This document shows positions 25,996-38,537 of a stretch of DNA of 64,000 nucleotides, piece by piece (within the stretch, counting starts at the first letter, position 1; the number at the start of each line of letters is the position of its first letter). The notes beneath the pieces are model-generated. The model was given only the letters and a program-made list of their open reading frames with translations. It was not told where the DNA came from and did not search any database. Made by a program: the position numbers and the translations under genes. The stretch is from Magnolia sinica. Taxonomy: Eukaryota > Streptophyta > Magnoliopsida > Magnoliales > Magnoliaceae. Location of the stretch: the NCBI RefSeq assembly GCF_029962835.1, contig NC_080577.1, positions 1-64,000 of the forward strand, given 5' to 3'.

Positions 25996-27626
25996 ACCTT
26001 CCTGTTGTTTTGCTGAGTTTTTTTTTTTTTGGATCTGTTTGAAATGAAGTGATTTTTTTTTTCATTTCTATAATTTTGTGTGTTGCTTCTATATCTTAGT
26101 TTGGTGGTTGTTATGTCTTGGATTTATTTAGATTATTCCATTGTGTTTTATATATGCCAGCCAATATGCGGCCCACTGTTAAGTTGCAGTGCTGCAGTGC
26201 TCCCTATGGAATGTGAATATGAGGAGGTGAACAGATTGGGCAGATTTTAGATCATACGAAAAATTCAGATTTATATTTTTTGTGAAATTATTTTGCTGAT
26301 TCGATGCATCTGTTTTTGGAATTGTTAGCAGTCCAAAAAAAAAACAAGGGTTTTTGCATTTTTATACATAATTCCTTCTAAACTCGCTTTTGAGTTTTTT
26401 TTTTTTTTCCCTTAGATCTCTTATTTTATTCCTGGCAACTGATGATTAGATGGAAAGATATGTCACAACTCACAATCAATTGGAGAAAATCAAATTTTAG
26501 AATTTTTTTGGGGATGATCAATCCAATGTTTTACATCACATCACATCACTGATGTGCCAAACATTGTAGCTATTTCATCCTATGTGATTGTGGTGCTCAT
26601 TTTGCAAGCAGTTTCTGTAGACAGTATTTCTTGCTTCCATTTTCACCAATTCCATGACTATTTTTATCAATATAGATGAAAATAACCTGTCAGGGTATTT
26701 TACCCACATCAAACTTACCAGGCTTTAACTGTCTTGGATGCTTTTTCGTTGTTATGGGTGGTGAAAACTGCACATATATAACCAGTTGTTAATGTGGAAT
26801 GAAGTGAAATATGTGATGGTCATAGAATGACTGACAATGCATGTTATCAAAAAATGCAATCTGGTGTGGAGCTAGTACTCCTTTTAGACGGTAAGCAATG
26901 GGATGTTCAAATGCTTTCTCCTCTTTGTTAAACAGACTTGATGACTGTTCAGTTATCTGATATCCTCAATGATCACCACCTATTATCCACTCTATGAACT
27001 ACAAACATGGTATTAAATGGTAATGGGACTAGCAAATGGGTGATATTTTTGGGATCCATGACAAGCTTGAAAGTTCATGTCCACTGTAAAGTAAATGAGT
27101 CAATGATATTGCTGATTGTTAGGAACTCGGTAGAATTTGGTGTTATATGATATGTACTTGTCCTTACTTTACTGGCTTATATATGATTTTTCCTAGTGAA
27201 TTAGGCGATCCTCATGGTTGGGCCAACCTATTCGAGGGGCTGGATGTCACAGGCTCTTGTTCATTGAAGCTCTGTTTTTTTTCCCTCTTTTAAAGATGTA
27301 TAGCTTTGTATTGTTTATAACCATGTATAACCCTAACCGATCTGTGTATTCACATTGCTTAGTCATTTCCAATTTAACTACATTTATCTTTTATTATTAT
27401 TGTTTAATTGACCAACTGATGATCATATAGGCAAATTGGCAACATAACAAACGGGACCCCATCATTGGCATTTATTAGGAACATGAAGAACTTAAGTACC
27501 TTGTAAGTGATCAGGTATGAGTTCTCATTCTGCATGCCTCTGTTGCTTTGGTACATTAGTAAACATGTGCCTATGGTAGCTGTTTTCATGTGGAGTTAAG
27601 CTGTTTGTGTGGGGATTGATTGTAGG
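25996..27626. other. No recognisable gene
   Basis: AT-rich DNA with poly(T) and poly(A) runs. No ORF with recognisable motifs was found. It separates two gene fragments. Confidence 0.5.
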
Positions 27627-27724
27627 AAAGAACAGTTTCTCAATTTGATGAGGAGTAATCTCATCCAAGCACTTTTTGATGGCCTACCGCCTGGAACAGT
27701 CCACTTTGGCTGCTACATCGTCTA
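27627..27724 (+). pseudogene. FAD-dependent monooxygenase fragment (MO1-like)
   Basis: The frame gives RSNLIQALFDGLPPGTVHFG and then CYIV before a TAA at 27,722-27,724. Plant MO1-type FAD monooxygenases (related to zeaxanthin epoxidase) have the pattern RSDLIxALADxLPPGTVRFGCxIV at the corresponding place. A possible acceptor (ttgtag) sits just upstream. The fragment ends in a stop where the protein should continue, and no FAD-binding exon was found. It is an exon relic; the identification rests on this one motif. Confidence 0.55.
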
Positions 27725-28477
27725 AACTTCTCATATGAATGAAAAGCCCCCCTTAGTTCTCCCAGATGGAGAATCATTTAATTAGATGAGGGGCTTCTTT
27801 CTTTTTTTCTGAATTGGTGAATGAGGTATGTAACAGATGGGTGCTTTGTCAATTTCATGTGTACAAACTGTATCTTCCTTTCACTAAGTTTTGCCCTGTT
27901 TGGATTCTGTATAGGACCCTCCTCCCTTTGAGTTTGCTGGGGCTACTTGGTTTTTCACTTCTAACAAGTGGGGCCCGTGATTCGGTAATCCAGGCCATTG
28001 GTTTGTTGATTAAGTTTGGATAGACTATGCCCCAAAAATCTCATGGATAGAGAACAATCCTGACTATTCTATCTGTGGGCTACATGGCTGAGCAAGTTTT
28101 TAAAAGGGCAGTGGGATTGATCTCAATATCAAAGTTACCTGATTGCTACACTTTTTCGTCAAGGTGATAATGAAAATCAAAAGCCAAAACTGAAATGCAG
28201 CAATTAGTGCCTGCTGTTACTAGTTACATAAAAGGCAAAACTGAATTTAGGCGTCAGGAGGCACAACCCAGTTGTTATTCTTTCAACAGAATCAGCACCA
28301 AGTGGTTTTACTAGGCATCTGAAATCCATAAACCACTTGTTAGACTTTCAACAAAATCAATACTGGGTCTTTTTACCATGCTTCTTTTTCATGAAAATAA
28401 ATCTTCTGTACAGTTGCAGTATATGTTTGTATCTTTGACGTTGTATAGCTATCTAGTACTGTAAATTTTATTGCCAG

Positions 28478-28772
28478 CTCTAATGACATTGTCGTTGAGG
28501 AATTGGGTCTGGAGGGCTCTTATGTTCCCCGTACTTATATTGAACAGATTCAGCTTGAGGAGCTTGTAAATGATGTTATGGTAAGCATCTTATGCTAAAT
28601 ATTTAGTTTCCCGCTTCAATTTGCTATTGTAAATTGATCTTGATACAATAGATTATCTGCGCAGGCACTACCGAATGATTTGAAGACAAAGCTCAGCATC
28701 GACGATGATATAGCATCAAGTCTCAAAGACACTTTCCTGGGCCTCTGCAGGCATGATTGCCTTGAGAAATAA
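28478..28772 (+). CDS. Two-exon 3' end of an unrecognised gene
   Basis: Exon A (28,478-28,580) follows ttgccag and ends before gtaagc. Its frame reads SNDIVVEELGLEGSYVPRTY and continues to VNDVM. Exon B (28,665-28,772) follows gcgcag, starts ALPNDLKTKLSIDDDIASSL and ends HDCLEK with a TAA. Splice sites are good and the frame is open across the junction, so it looks like the C-terminus of a real protein or a recent copy of one. I do not recognise the family. Upstream exons were not found, and the two nearest gene fragments belong to other families, so it may be another captured piece. Confidence 0.5.
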
Positions 28773-29213
28773 GAATCTTAAGAGGTACTGTTTCTAATCC
28801 TTTCCTCCATATTTCCAGACATAGGTTGGATGGAAGAGTTGACTGAGCAACTTGGGGACCAGTCAGCTGTGTCATGGGACTCGCATTTATGTTTCTTGAG
28901 TGTTAGTCAAGTTCTCTAGATCAATAATTTAAATTGCCTCACTCACTGTTGGCAAGCAAATTGTTGTGGATGTAGTGCCATGTTTGGCATGTATTGGGGA
29001 TCATTTAACATGTTAGACTGAGTTGCAGGATCCTTCTAAATAGGTGTTGCTCCCACTTCGAATCCCTGCTTCGGACTCTTGCTCTCTATCTGCTTACCTA
29101 CCTATTTATACTCTCTTGCATTTTGAAAGAGACTCTACCGTGCTCGCACACCCAAATTTGTTGCTGCTTTGCTTCACACTCTATACCCACTTCTTGAATG
29201 TAAACAGCATAGT

Positions 29214-29258
29214 TCGCGCGCGCGCGCGTGCACACACACACACATATATATATATATT
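29214..29258. repeat. Compound microsatellite (CG)n(CA)n(TA)n
   Basis: Three dinucleotide runs in series: cgcgcgcgcgcg, cacacacacaca and tatatatatata. Such runs can form Z-DNA and slip readily. No gene association was seen. Confidence 0.95.
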
Positions 29259-32200
29259 GGTTATCTGGGATGTAATTAATTTTTCTTTTTACCATTTTGT
29301 TTTGCAAGTTTTAGGCAGGGATGAATGGGAGCTGGATCGATGGATTTCTCTCTCTTTTTTTTTGTATTTGGAACCATTTAACTTATTATTGTAAATATTA
29401 TTTTAATATTTATTTTTAGGGCTGGCTAATAAATGGGTTATGGCCAGCTCAGGTTTGATGGATCTTTCCTTTGAGGAACCCACAAATCCTCATTACAGGC
29501 CCATTTTACGACCATTATGGGTCATGATCAGGCCCGAATTACAGGCATTGCCATGCCTGACTTCTGCAATTGAGTAGACAAAAGGCAACTGCCTTCCATC
29601 ATTAGTTTTTACAATGGACTCGACACAAAGGACATGCAAAGCTAACATATTTTCTGGAGGTGCAGTTTCAGGAGTTGACAATTGTGACAATGCTAGTTCG
29701 AGTGTGGCAACTCTTCAGGCCCATACGATGTACCATAATAATCTTTTAAGTTTTAAATATGTAAAAATTCAAAAAAAAAAAAAAATTCAAAAAAAGAATG
29801 AAAGTTTCAATCAAATATAAACAGTGGCCCACGCATATACCGGTGCTTCGGCAAACCTTTGCCGGCGCTTTTCAGGATTTTCTCAGGGCTCGGAAAAGCA
29901 CTGGTAAAAGTGTATAAACTGCCGGTAAATCTTACATGAAGCAGCGCCCAACACAACCGCCGGTAAAAGACGCCGACTGTCTAACTATTTATTGGCCAGG
30001 GCATCTTCACAGACAAACCCATCTAACTATTGGTGAGATAGGTGAGATTTCTGCCACATGTTCAATTGTGGCAAGTGTGTTATAGTTTTAGTTCATTTTC
30101 TTCCATCTTGGATTATTATTATTTTTTTATTTTTGGATAAAATGGGAGCATTGTTTGATTTTATTAGTTAAAACCTTCAAGTACTCGAATCCAATTTGCA
30201 CCGGCCACATAGCATATACAAAACTATCCATGACAAAATGGCCTGCATCGTACATCACCACAAGGCTGACCATGCATGGACACAATCCGGGACCCAAAGA
30301 AGTTTGTATCTTGCTGATATTTGTGATTAGATATTTGTGATTATGTCTAAATATCCCAGACACCCAGGAATCTTCTGCTATGGTTGCACGCATGTTCCAA
30401 AAGATCACTCGTGCCATGCTTGCACTCCCAAAAACTCTTGATCCGGTCACTCGTCAGCAACTACTTATGCCAATATTCCATCAAGAATCATTGCTAAGTG
30501 TACGGTTGTCAATGGGCCGAGCTTGGGCTTGCAAAATCAAATTTTCAAATATCCTAGCCCAAGCCAACCTCGTGTTGAAGCTCCTGTGAGTCTACCACTA
30601 AGGCATGAGTAAGGACCCCACACATGTATACAAGTTAGCTAATGCACATGTCTCCACAATTGCCAGCATGGTGGGGAGGCGCAATATCCAAGCCATCAAT
30701 TCAGGTGCACCTCACCGTATAGAAGTTTCGTCCCTAAGATAAATGTGGTCCATTTGGTAGGTATGCCATGATATTAGAAAATCAGTTGACAGGTTTGAAA
30801 CTTTGGCTGATATTTCCAATAAAATCTAGGGCACAGTCTATTGTTGGTAGTTATCTTATTCTTATGGTCTTGGTTAAGAAATGTACTACAACAGTAGTGA
30901 CATTTCTTTTTACATGTTCCGTGAAAATCTGAAGTAACTTCAAAGAGTTGAACATAAACTGGGTTTAGTTTTGTCAGAGGGAAATTTATAAAATTTATCA
31001 GTAGAGATATCAACATAATGAAGACCTAGACCCAGCCTCATTGAGTTTGGGTACCCATTAGGTACCCACGTGTCTTCGGATCTAGTTTTCAAGTTGGGTT
31101 CAAGGAAAATACGAGCATTTACATGGTTCATCTCAGATCTGATCGTGTTTTAGTACCTATTAAGTATGTATTGTGGCTTTTGAGCCACGGATTATCAACC
31201 CTAAGTGGAACATAGAGAATTTAGGTCATTTGAATTGCAATGACAAGTTCAATAAAGTACAAATGATGATGAAATTGTAATTTTATCTACCTTAGCATTC
31301 ACATAGAAGAAATATAACTCTAAATTACAATTAGGTTACCTTAAAGTTAGACATGAAATGGGGAAACAGTAATTTGAGAAAGAGCCCCCTGTCCAATACA
31401 AAACCTTTCAGGTACCCATGCGATCTTTAGAGCTAGGTTTTGAGTTGAGTTAGGGACGAATTAAGCATTTATGATGGTTGGGCCCATCAAATGCATGGAT
31501 TAGATTGCACACACATCATGCGTGGTGCATAAACAGGCTCTCTTACATATGAGTGGAGTAGGAAACCTCAGTTCTTTAAATTAGAGAATAGTGCGTACAT
31601 ACCAAACAAAACCCAACCCACCTAAGCTCGTATCATTGGCTTAGAGTCAACGACCAATGACCTCCTGTTGGAAGATACAATACGAAGTAGGGCACAACTT
31701 TGGTGGACCGTATCTTTAAGGATGGACAAACCTATCCAATTGGTGTGACTTTTGATTCAATTGCATCACCTATGTTAGGTTTAGGGCGCACAAATCAGCG
31801 CCATCCATGATTCAGTGGACCATACAATTTGAAATAGTGTACAAGGCAATGCACATCCTCTAGACTGTTTCCTTTTGGGTGGCCCACCTGACTCACATAT
31901 ATAATTTTGGTTTGGAATCTAATGTTTGGAGTGGTTTTTGTATAATCATCATGGTGGGCCCCATAAAAGTCAAGGGATGTCTTTATTCCAACTATCTCCT
32001 TTGGTGTGGCCCACCTAAATCACATGTCAACCTAATTTTTTGCACTTGGGACTAATGTGATGAGATTACATGTTTAATTGTCAGAGTGGATCTCACTCAC
32101 ACATCCAGGAAGGCCCCATAAGAAATCAAGGGTGGGAGTAAAGCGTTTTTAACAGGTCCAACTGGGTTGGACCAAGAGTTATGGTCGACACATTGGATAA

Positions 32201-32332
32201 CTTTCAACCTATTAATCTAATGCAACATCCCACCCTTCCAAATAGGTTGGCTAGGATAACCTATTGAAAATCTGCCCCATCTAATTATGCAGTTGACCAG
32301 ACCATTTTTTATTTTTATTTTTAAAAAAAACA

Positions 32333-32407
32333 ACTATTACTATTGATAAATAGTAATAGTTATCTAATGTGTGGACCATAACTCTTGCTATTGATAAATA
32401 GCAAGAT
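32333..32407. repeat. Two small hairpins sharing one loop sequence
   Basis: The first has arms aactattactat and atagtaatagtt around tgataa. The second, about 25 bp on, has arms cttgctatt and aatagcaag around gata. Both are near-perfect inverted repeats in AT-rich DNA just left of the tandem array. Confidence 0.7.
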
Positions 32408-32439
32408 ACAAGTGAGGTCCAATAAATTTGTAACTACCA

Positions 32440-35085
32440 CTGATTATATGTCAGAATGGGTCAATTTTAGATTCATTGTAAAGGTGAGTCAGTGCTCTTC
32501 CAATCTCCACTGGAATCGTCACATTACGAGATAGTTTGGTCTTCTAAAAGTGGGGTGAGAGTAAATGGTCTAGAATTTTTTCGACATCGCTTATTCCCAC
32601 AAAAACTATCATAACTCCCTCATTAGAGGTCGGATTTGGATGATTTTTAACTCGTTAGAAAGCTAACTTGACAAACTTTCAAATAAAAAAAGAATCGCCT
32701 AATTTGGAGACCGTTTAATATCCCAAAAGCACATTAGAAATCTTCGATCGTCATTTCTCAATCTCGATCATTAATCTTTTAAAATCCCATGATGTCAATA
32801 AAACACTAATAACTCCCTCATTATATTTTGAATTGGGTTGATTTTAGGTTCATTGGAAATCTAAGTCAGTGCTCTTCCAATCCCCACTAGAATCGTCGCA
32901 TTTCGAGATCGTTTGGGCCTCCAAAAGTTGGGTAAAAGTAATGATACAGAATTTTTCTGACATTTCCTATTCCCACAAAAACTCTTATAACTCTCTCATT
33001 AGAGGTCGGATTTTGAACAATTTTTAGATCGTTGGATAGGTAACTTTCTTTCAAATGAAAAAAGAATCACCTGATTCGGAGACCGTTTGCTATCCCAAAA
33101 GCACACTAAAAGTCTTCAATCGTCATTTCTCAATCACGATCATTAATATTTCGAAATCGCGTGATGTGAATAAAACGCTCATAACTCTCTTATTATATGC
33201 TAGATTGGGTCAATTTTAGATTCATTGGAAAAGTGAGTCAATGCTCTTCGAATCCCCACTTGAATCATCGCATTCCAAGACCGGTTGGGCCTCCGAAAGT
33301 TGGGTGAGATTAATGCTCCAAAAATTTTCTGACATCCCATATTCCTACAAAAATCCTCATAACTCCCTCATTAAAGGTTAGATTTAGACAATTTTTAGCT
33401 CATTGGAAAGCTAACTTGACAAGCTTTCAAATGAAAAAAAGAATTGCCTAATTCGGAGACCGTTTAATATCTCATAAGCATGCTAGTAGTCTTCGATCGT
33501 CGTTTCTCAATCTTGATTGTTAATCTTTTAAAATCGTGTGATGCGAATAAAATGCTCATAATTTCGTCGTTATATGTCAGATTAGGTTTATTTTAAGTTC
33601 ATTAGAAAGGTGAGTTAGTGCTCTTTCAATTCTAACTGGAATCGTCGCATTCAGAGACCGTTTGGGCCTCGAAAAGTAGGGTGAGATTAAATGGTCCAGA
33701 ATTTTTTCGACATCCCCTGTTCCCACGAAAAGCCTAATAACTCCCTCATTCAAAGTTAGATTTGGACAATTTTTGCTCATTGGAAAGGTTACTTGACAAG
33801 CTTTAAAATGAAAATAGAGTCTCCTTATTCGGAGACCGTTTGATATCCCAAAAGCGCGATAGAATCCTTCAATCGTCATTTTCAAATCTTGATCATTAAT
33901 ATTTCAAAATAGCATGACGTGAATAAAATGCCCAGAACTCCCTCGTTATATGTCAGATTGGGTCAATTTTAGGCTCATTAGAAAAGTGAGTTAGTGCTCT
34001 TTAAATCCTCACTGGATTCGTCGCATTCCGAGACTGTTTGGCCCTCTAAAAGTGGGGTGAGAGTAAATGACACAAAAAAATTTCGACTTCCCTTGTTCCC
34101 ACAAAACTCTCTCATTAGAGATCGGATTTGCACGATTTTTAGTTCGTTGGAAAGGTAACTTGACAAACTTTAAAATGAAAATAAAATTGCCTAGTTCAAA
34201 GACTGTTTGATATCCTAAAAGTACGATAGAAGCCTTCGATCATCATTTTCCAATCGCGATCGTTAATCTTTACATGGAGATCAATCTCGATCGTCAATAT
34301 TTTGAAATTGCGTAATGCGAAAAAAACGCTCATAACTCCCTCGTTATATGTCAGATTGGGTCGATTTTAGATTCATTGGAAATGTGAGTCAATGCTCTTC
34401 AAATCCCCACTTGAATTGTCGCATTCCGAGACTTGTTGGGCCTCTAAAAGTTAGGTGAGAGTAAATGGTCTGAAATTTTTCTGACATCCCATATTCCCAC
34501 AAAAATCCTCATAATTTCTTCATTAGAGGTCATGTTTGGACGATTTTTAGCTTGCTGGAAAGTTAACTTGACAAGCTTTCAAATGAAAAAAGAATCGCCT
34601 GATTTGGAAACCATTTAATATCCCACAAGTACGCTAGTAGTCTTCAATCGTCGTTTCTCAATCTTGATCGTTAATCTTTCGAAATCGTGTAATGCAAATA
34701 AAATACTCATAACTCCATCGTTATATGTCGAATTGGGTTTATTTTAGATTCAATAGAAAGGTTAATCAGTGCTCTTCCAATCCCCACTGGAATCGTCGCA
34801 TTCCGAAACTGTTTGGGCCTCCAAAAGTGGTGTGAGAGTAAATGGTATAGAAATTTTTTGACATCCTCTGTTTTCACTAAAACCCTTATAATTCCTTCAT
34901 TAAAGGTAGGATTTAGACGATATTTAGCTCGTTGGAAAGATAACTTGACAAGATTTCAAATGAAAAAAGAATCGCCCGATTCGGAGACCGTTTGATATCC
35001 CGAAAGCACGCTAGAAGTCTTCGATTGTTGTTTCTAAATATCGATCGTTAATCTTTCGAAATCGCGTGATGCGAATAAAAAACTC
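32440..35085. repeat. 375-bp tandem repeat array, about seven copies
   Basis: The anchor gattttagattcattgg recurs near 32,461, 32,841, 33,209, 33,586, 33,962, 34,369 and 34,737, that is every 368-407 bp. Each unit has two related halves of about 188 bp. Both halves open ctcataactccctc, go on to a gatttttag..cgttggaaag segment and then gagaccgtttg, but differ in between (gtgagtcagtgctcttccaa in one, aacttgacaagctttcaaat in the other). The array is a satellite of a dimeric unit, diverged by roughly a tenth to a fifth between copies. Open frames inside it are chance. It is not related to the satellite at the left of the window. Confidence 0.92.
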
Positions 35086-37365
35086 TAACAGTTTAGGTGT
35101 TGCTCCGTCATATAAATGGGTCACCGGTTTAGATTGATGCTCTCATGATGCTTTGGCCGCATCAGAGATTGTTGTTCTGACCATTAAACAGTCATACGTT
35201 ACCACTTAACATGTTGTATTGATGTTCTTCAAATTCCGCCATCTAGTTGTGTTCCTTTTGTCGTCCTTTGCCTCACTGTCTTATGATTGTCCATTCAACC
35301 TTCTATATAATAAGTACGAATCAACAAACACTTTCGTATTATCAAACAAACCACTTGATTTGATTGGATAACATTCTATAACCTACGGTCTCCTTTTAAC
35401 AATGTATGATTAATTAGTTGTATGGTTAGGATTAGCAATTGCGGTCACAAGTGTGGATGGAGCAACATCAGCCCTGTAGAGATACAGAGATGCGGACAGG
35501 GATTGATCACCCACTGTAATTTATTCATTTTGACAGATCAGTCTACGGAGTGAGTCCAAAAAGGAGAGACTTAGGTGGACCACACAACAGGAAGGAGAGG
35601 GGATTGCATTGAAAGCTTCCTATGACCCACTGTGATATTTATTTGCCATACAACCTACTCATAAGGTTATAGTTCGAAAACCATAAATATCAGCTTGATC
35701 CAAAACTTAGGTTTCCTTGGAGAAGTTTTCAATTGCAAGCTTTCAATCTCCACTGCTTTTTACGGTGTGGTTTTACTTCAGTCTTAGATCTGCATATTTT
35801 TTAGGCTTATGACTTAAAATGATTGTTTGTCTCTAGCTGTCTGATGAGCGTAGTAGCCAATGCCCCCACACGAGATGCAAGGATTTAGGATTTGGATTGC
35901 AAATTCGAGTACATTCCTCTGCAGTGCCTGTATCCCTCTCCCTCATCGTTAGATGGCTTGAGTTATTTGATAATTCTCTAAAATTAAACTTTCCAAATAA
36001 TGGGACCCACAAGTGTGGATCCCGTTAATAAAGGTAAAAGATAAAAAGGGTTTGCGTGGGACCTTGGAATTTTTATTATTATTTTGATTGCATTTCCCTT
36101 AGGCTGATGGAGTTGACCCACTGTGAAGGATTTTTTGTTTCGGAAAATCATTAGCTACTTTCTGTACCACACATGAAATTCCGAACGCAGGCCATCTTAT
36201 ACATTAGATATGGAAAGAGATATTGTGGATTGCTACCATCATCTGGTTCTCTGCATTCGTGAATTGAAAATAAACGGATCAGATGATCATATCCATCTGC
36301 ATGGCTTTCGTAATGACAGAAAAAAAAAAAATGTTGACCGTTAAAATTCGGTTTGGAGGATAAGTAAATACTCTCTATGAATATATCAGATCATTTATAG
36401 TTTTTTTTTTCTTTTCTTTTTTAATTATTATTCTTTTTTAATTTGGATCATCAACAGTGGGGCCCACCAGAGGAATAGTCTAGATCCACCGTCAGATTAA
36501 AGGGGAAAGTAAGATAGGTCGCCTGCAAGTGTCCGTGTATGTGGCCCTGCTGTATAATGCACCGTTTGGGAAGCTCGACGCCAGTGAGTATACGATGAAC
36601 CCACATTTGAAGTTGGTACACGTAAGCTACAGGCTACAGCCCATGGACTAGAAAAATGATAAGTACACGTCACTCACACGTGCACACGTTAGAACCCCCT
36701 ATCAGGCTATCCACGTGTAGAGATCTCAAAAATCAAACAGACACGATCGTTAATTGGATACAATTGTACGAAACAAAATCGCCCACCCGATCACTAGACT
36801 GTCTGTTTTCTTTCTGAGAGAGGGGCGTGGTTTCGCTGGATTCCCGTATCTACCGAGGTTGGTGGATCCCTATCTGTGGGACCCACTATGGTGTATGTGC
36901 CTTACATCCACACCGTCCATCCATTTTGAGCAGCTCTTATATCGAAAACGGGTGATCTGTTCCTAGTTGCGGTTGCAACGCACTGATTTTTGTTAGGATC
37001 GTCCGATCATGAGCATTGAATATTAAGATCGAAAATAGAAAATCCCTAATTAGGGATTCACGATTGAAAATCACTACTTACAGGTTGAAAATAGAAAATC
37101 CCTAATTAGGGATTCTCAATTGCAAAATGCTAATTCGGGTTCTACATTCATCGTTGAAGAGCATGAGAGACCTTCAAGAGAATGCTGCATAGAATCTGTT
37201 TGCCATCCAAACGCCTCAACTTACAAAGACAAATCAGATGAAAACAAAAGGAAAGAGTTTTAGGGTTAACTGGGAGAGGAAATTTTCGAGAGAAAGAGAG
37301 AGCTCATCTAAGGGGCGCGGATTCGATAGCCCGGGACTTGGCTAAAGATGGAAGGAGCGAATTAG
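35086..37365. other. Intergenic DNA with MITE-like fragments
   Basis: 35,560-35,800 carries the core phrases of the fold-back family (ggtggaccacacaacagg, cagcttgatccaaaactt), and 36,880-36,930 carries another piece (tccacaccgtccatccattt), without clear arms. At 37,031-37,115 a 29-bp segment containing the perfect palindrome aatccctaattagggatt occurs twice, 56 bp apart. No gene was seen. Confidence 0.6.
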
Positions 37366-37830
37366 GTGTTGCCCAAGTAGCAGCTTGGTGTTACCCCTAC
37401 CATGGGGCCCATACTGATGATTTGATGTATATCCACCCCGCCCATACATTTCTATAGTGCATTTTGGATGATTTACCAAAAACTACGTAGATCCAAATGT
37501 TAAGTGGACCACACCATAGGAAATAGTGGTGATTGAGTATCTCAACATCAAAACTTCCAAAGGGTTTACATGTGTGTGAAGAAGGTATGGATGAAGGTAA
37601 ATTATAACTATCAGATTGATACAAAAGTTTTATGGCCCACAGAAAGTTTTTAATAGTTATTCATCATTGTTTTTACTGGTATGGTCCACATGAGATTTGG
37701 ATCTTCTTATGATTTGGGATCTTTTCGTAAAATGTTATGAAAAACAGATGGACAGCGTGGATATACAAAAAAATATATCAAGGTAGGACCCACATGGTAG
37801 GGTAACACCCGCTAAGCTCGGGTAACAGCT
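37366..37830. mobile_element. Fold-back MITE A
   Basis: The left arm includes ggtgttacccctaccatggg (about 37,387) and the right arm ggtagggtaacacccgctaa (about 37,796), which are reverse complements with small differences. The interior has the family core (aagtggaccacaccatagg, ttgatacaaaagttttatgg). It is about 465 bp and non-coding. Confidence 0.75.
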
Positions 37831-38149
37831 AACCCTATGATTCCAATTACTCCTAGCAATAAAATTATCATCAATGTAAACCCTCAAAAGAAACTAGGAA
37901 TCTACGTCATCAAACAGATCAGACCTTTCCACTGTAGAGCACCAAATCTCTTTAACAGACTTAAAAAATGGAAAAAAAAAAAAAAAACCAAACATTAAAA
38001 AATATAAATGCAGATTAAAGGAACAGACATGTTGCTGATGCAATGCAGTTCCCAAAAACAGCATCCATCTCCCAAAATACAATTAACCACAGCAATTAAA
38101 ACTACAAAAGAACAAAAGCAATGCAGTTCAAAGTATCTCTTACCGCGGT

Positions 38150-38304
38150 TACAGTCCACACCAGTAGTTGATGCACCTGACAATATGAAGGATCCAACCT
38201 CACCACCTCATAGCATGACCCCACCGCCTCCACCAACGGCCCGAGGCAAATCAGCACAGCAGCCTGTTGATCCTGCAAGCTCCATTTGGCGGGTGAGATT
38301 GTAA
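38150..38304 (+). pseudogene. Orphan exon-like fragment, unrecognised
   Basis: After a possible acceptor (ggttacag) the frame reads STPVVDAPDNMKDPTSPPHS, then MTPPPPPTARGKSAQQPVDP and ASSIWR before gtgaga, a possible donor. The composition (Pro-rich, balanced, higher GC than its surroundings) looks like a real coding exon. No neighbouring exon was found on either side. The family is unknown. It may be a captured fragment or a chance frame. Confidence 0.35.
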
Positions 38305-38537
38305 TCACCCAATTGTACAAAGACAATCCCTCTGCACGAGTGTAGGGGCCCACCAGAATTCAATCACGAATGCCCAGGCCTCGAATCGTTAGCATTCCTT
38401 CGGCAATCAAGCTGCCTTGGCTGAGATGGAGCCGGATGAGGTGGAACTGCTGGTAGTGGTCGAAATCAACATTGATGATGGAACACTGTCGCGGAGGTGG
38501 GTCCGGATACGGGAGATGGGTCCCTTGATCGAGCTCC

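Larger units (their letters stand above)
28773..32439. other. Intergenic DNA, no gene recognised
   Basis: AT-rich intergenic sequence. It contains a compound microsatellite (29,214-29,258), an A-rich run (29,770-29,805) and, at 31,850-32,130, phrases such as ggtggcccacct that recur in the fold-back elements further right. No ORF has recognisable motifs. Confidence 0.5.

Noticed and set aside
30127..31131. Several ORFs of 60-107 residues on both strands
   Set aside because: Overlapping frames with no motif, splice structure or repeat of pattern; judged chance.
33577..34166. Minus-strand ORFs of 60-100 residues
   Set aside because: They lie inside the 375-bp tandem repeat and share its sequence; no coding signature.
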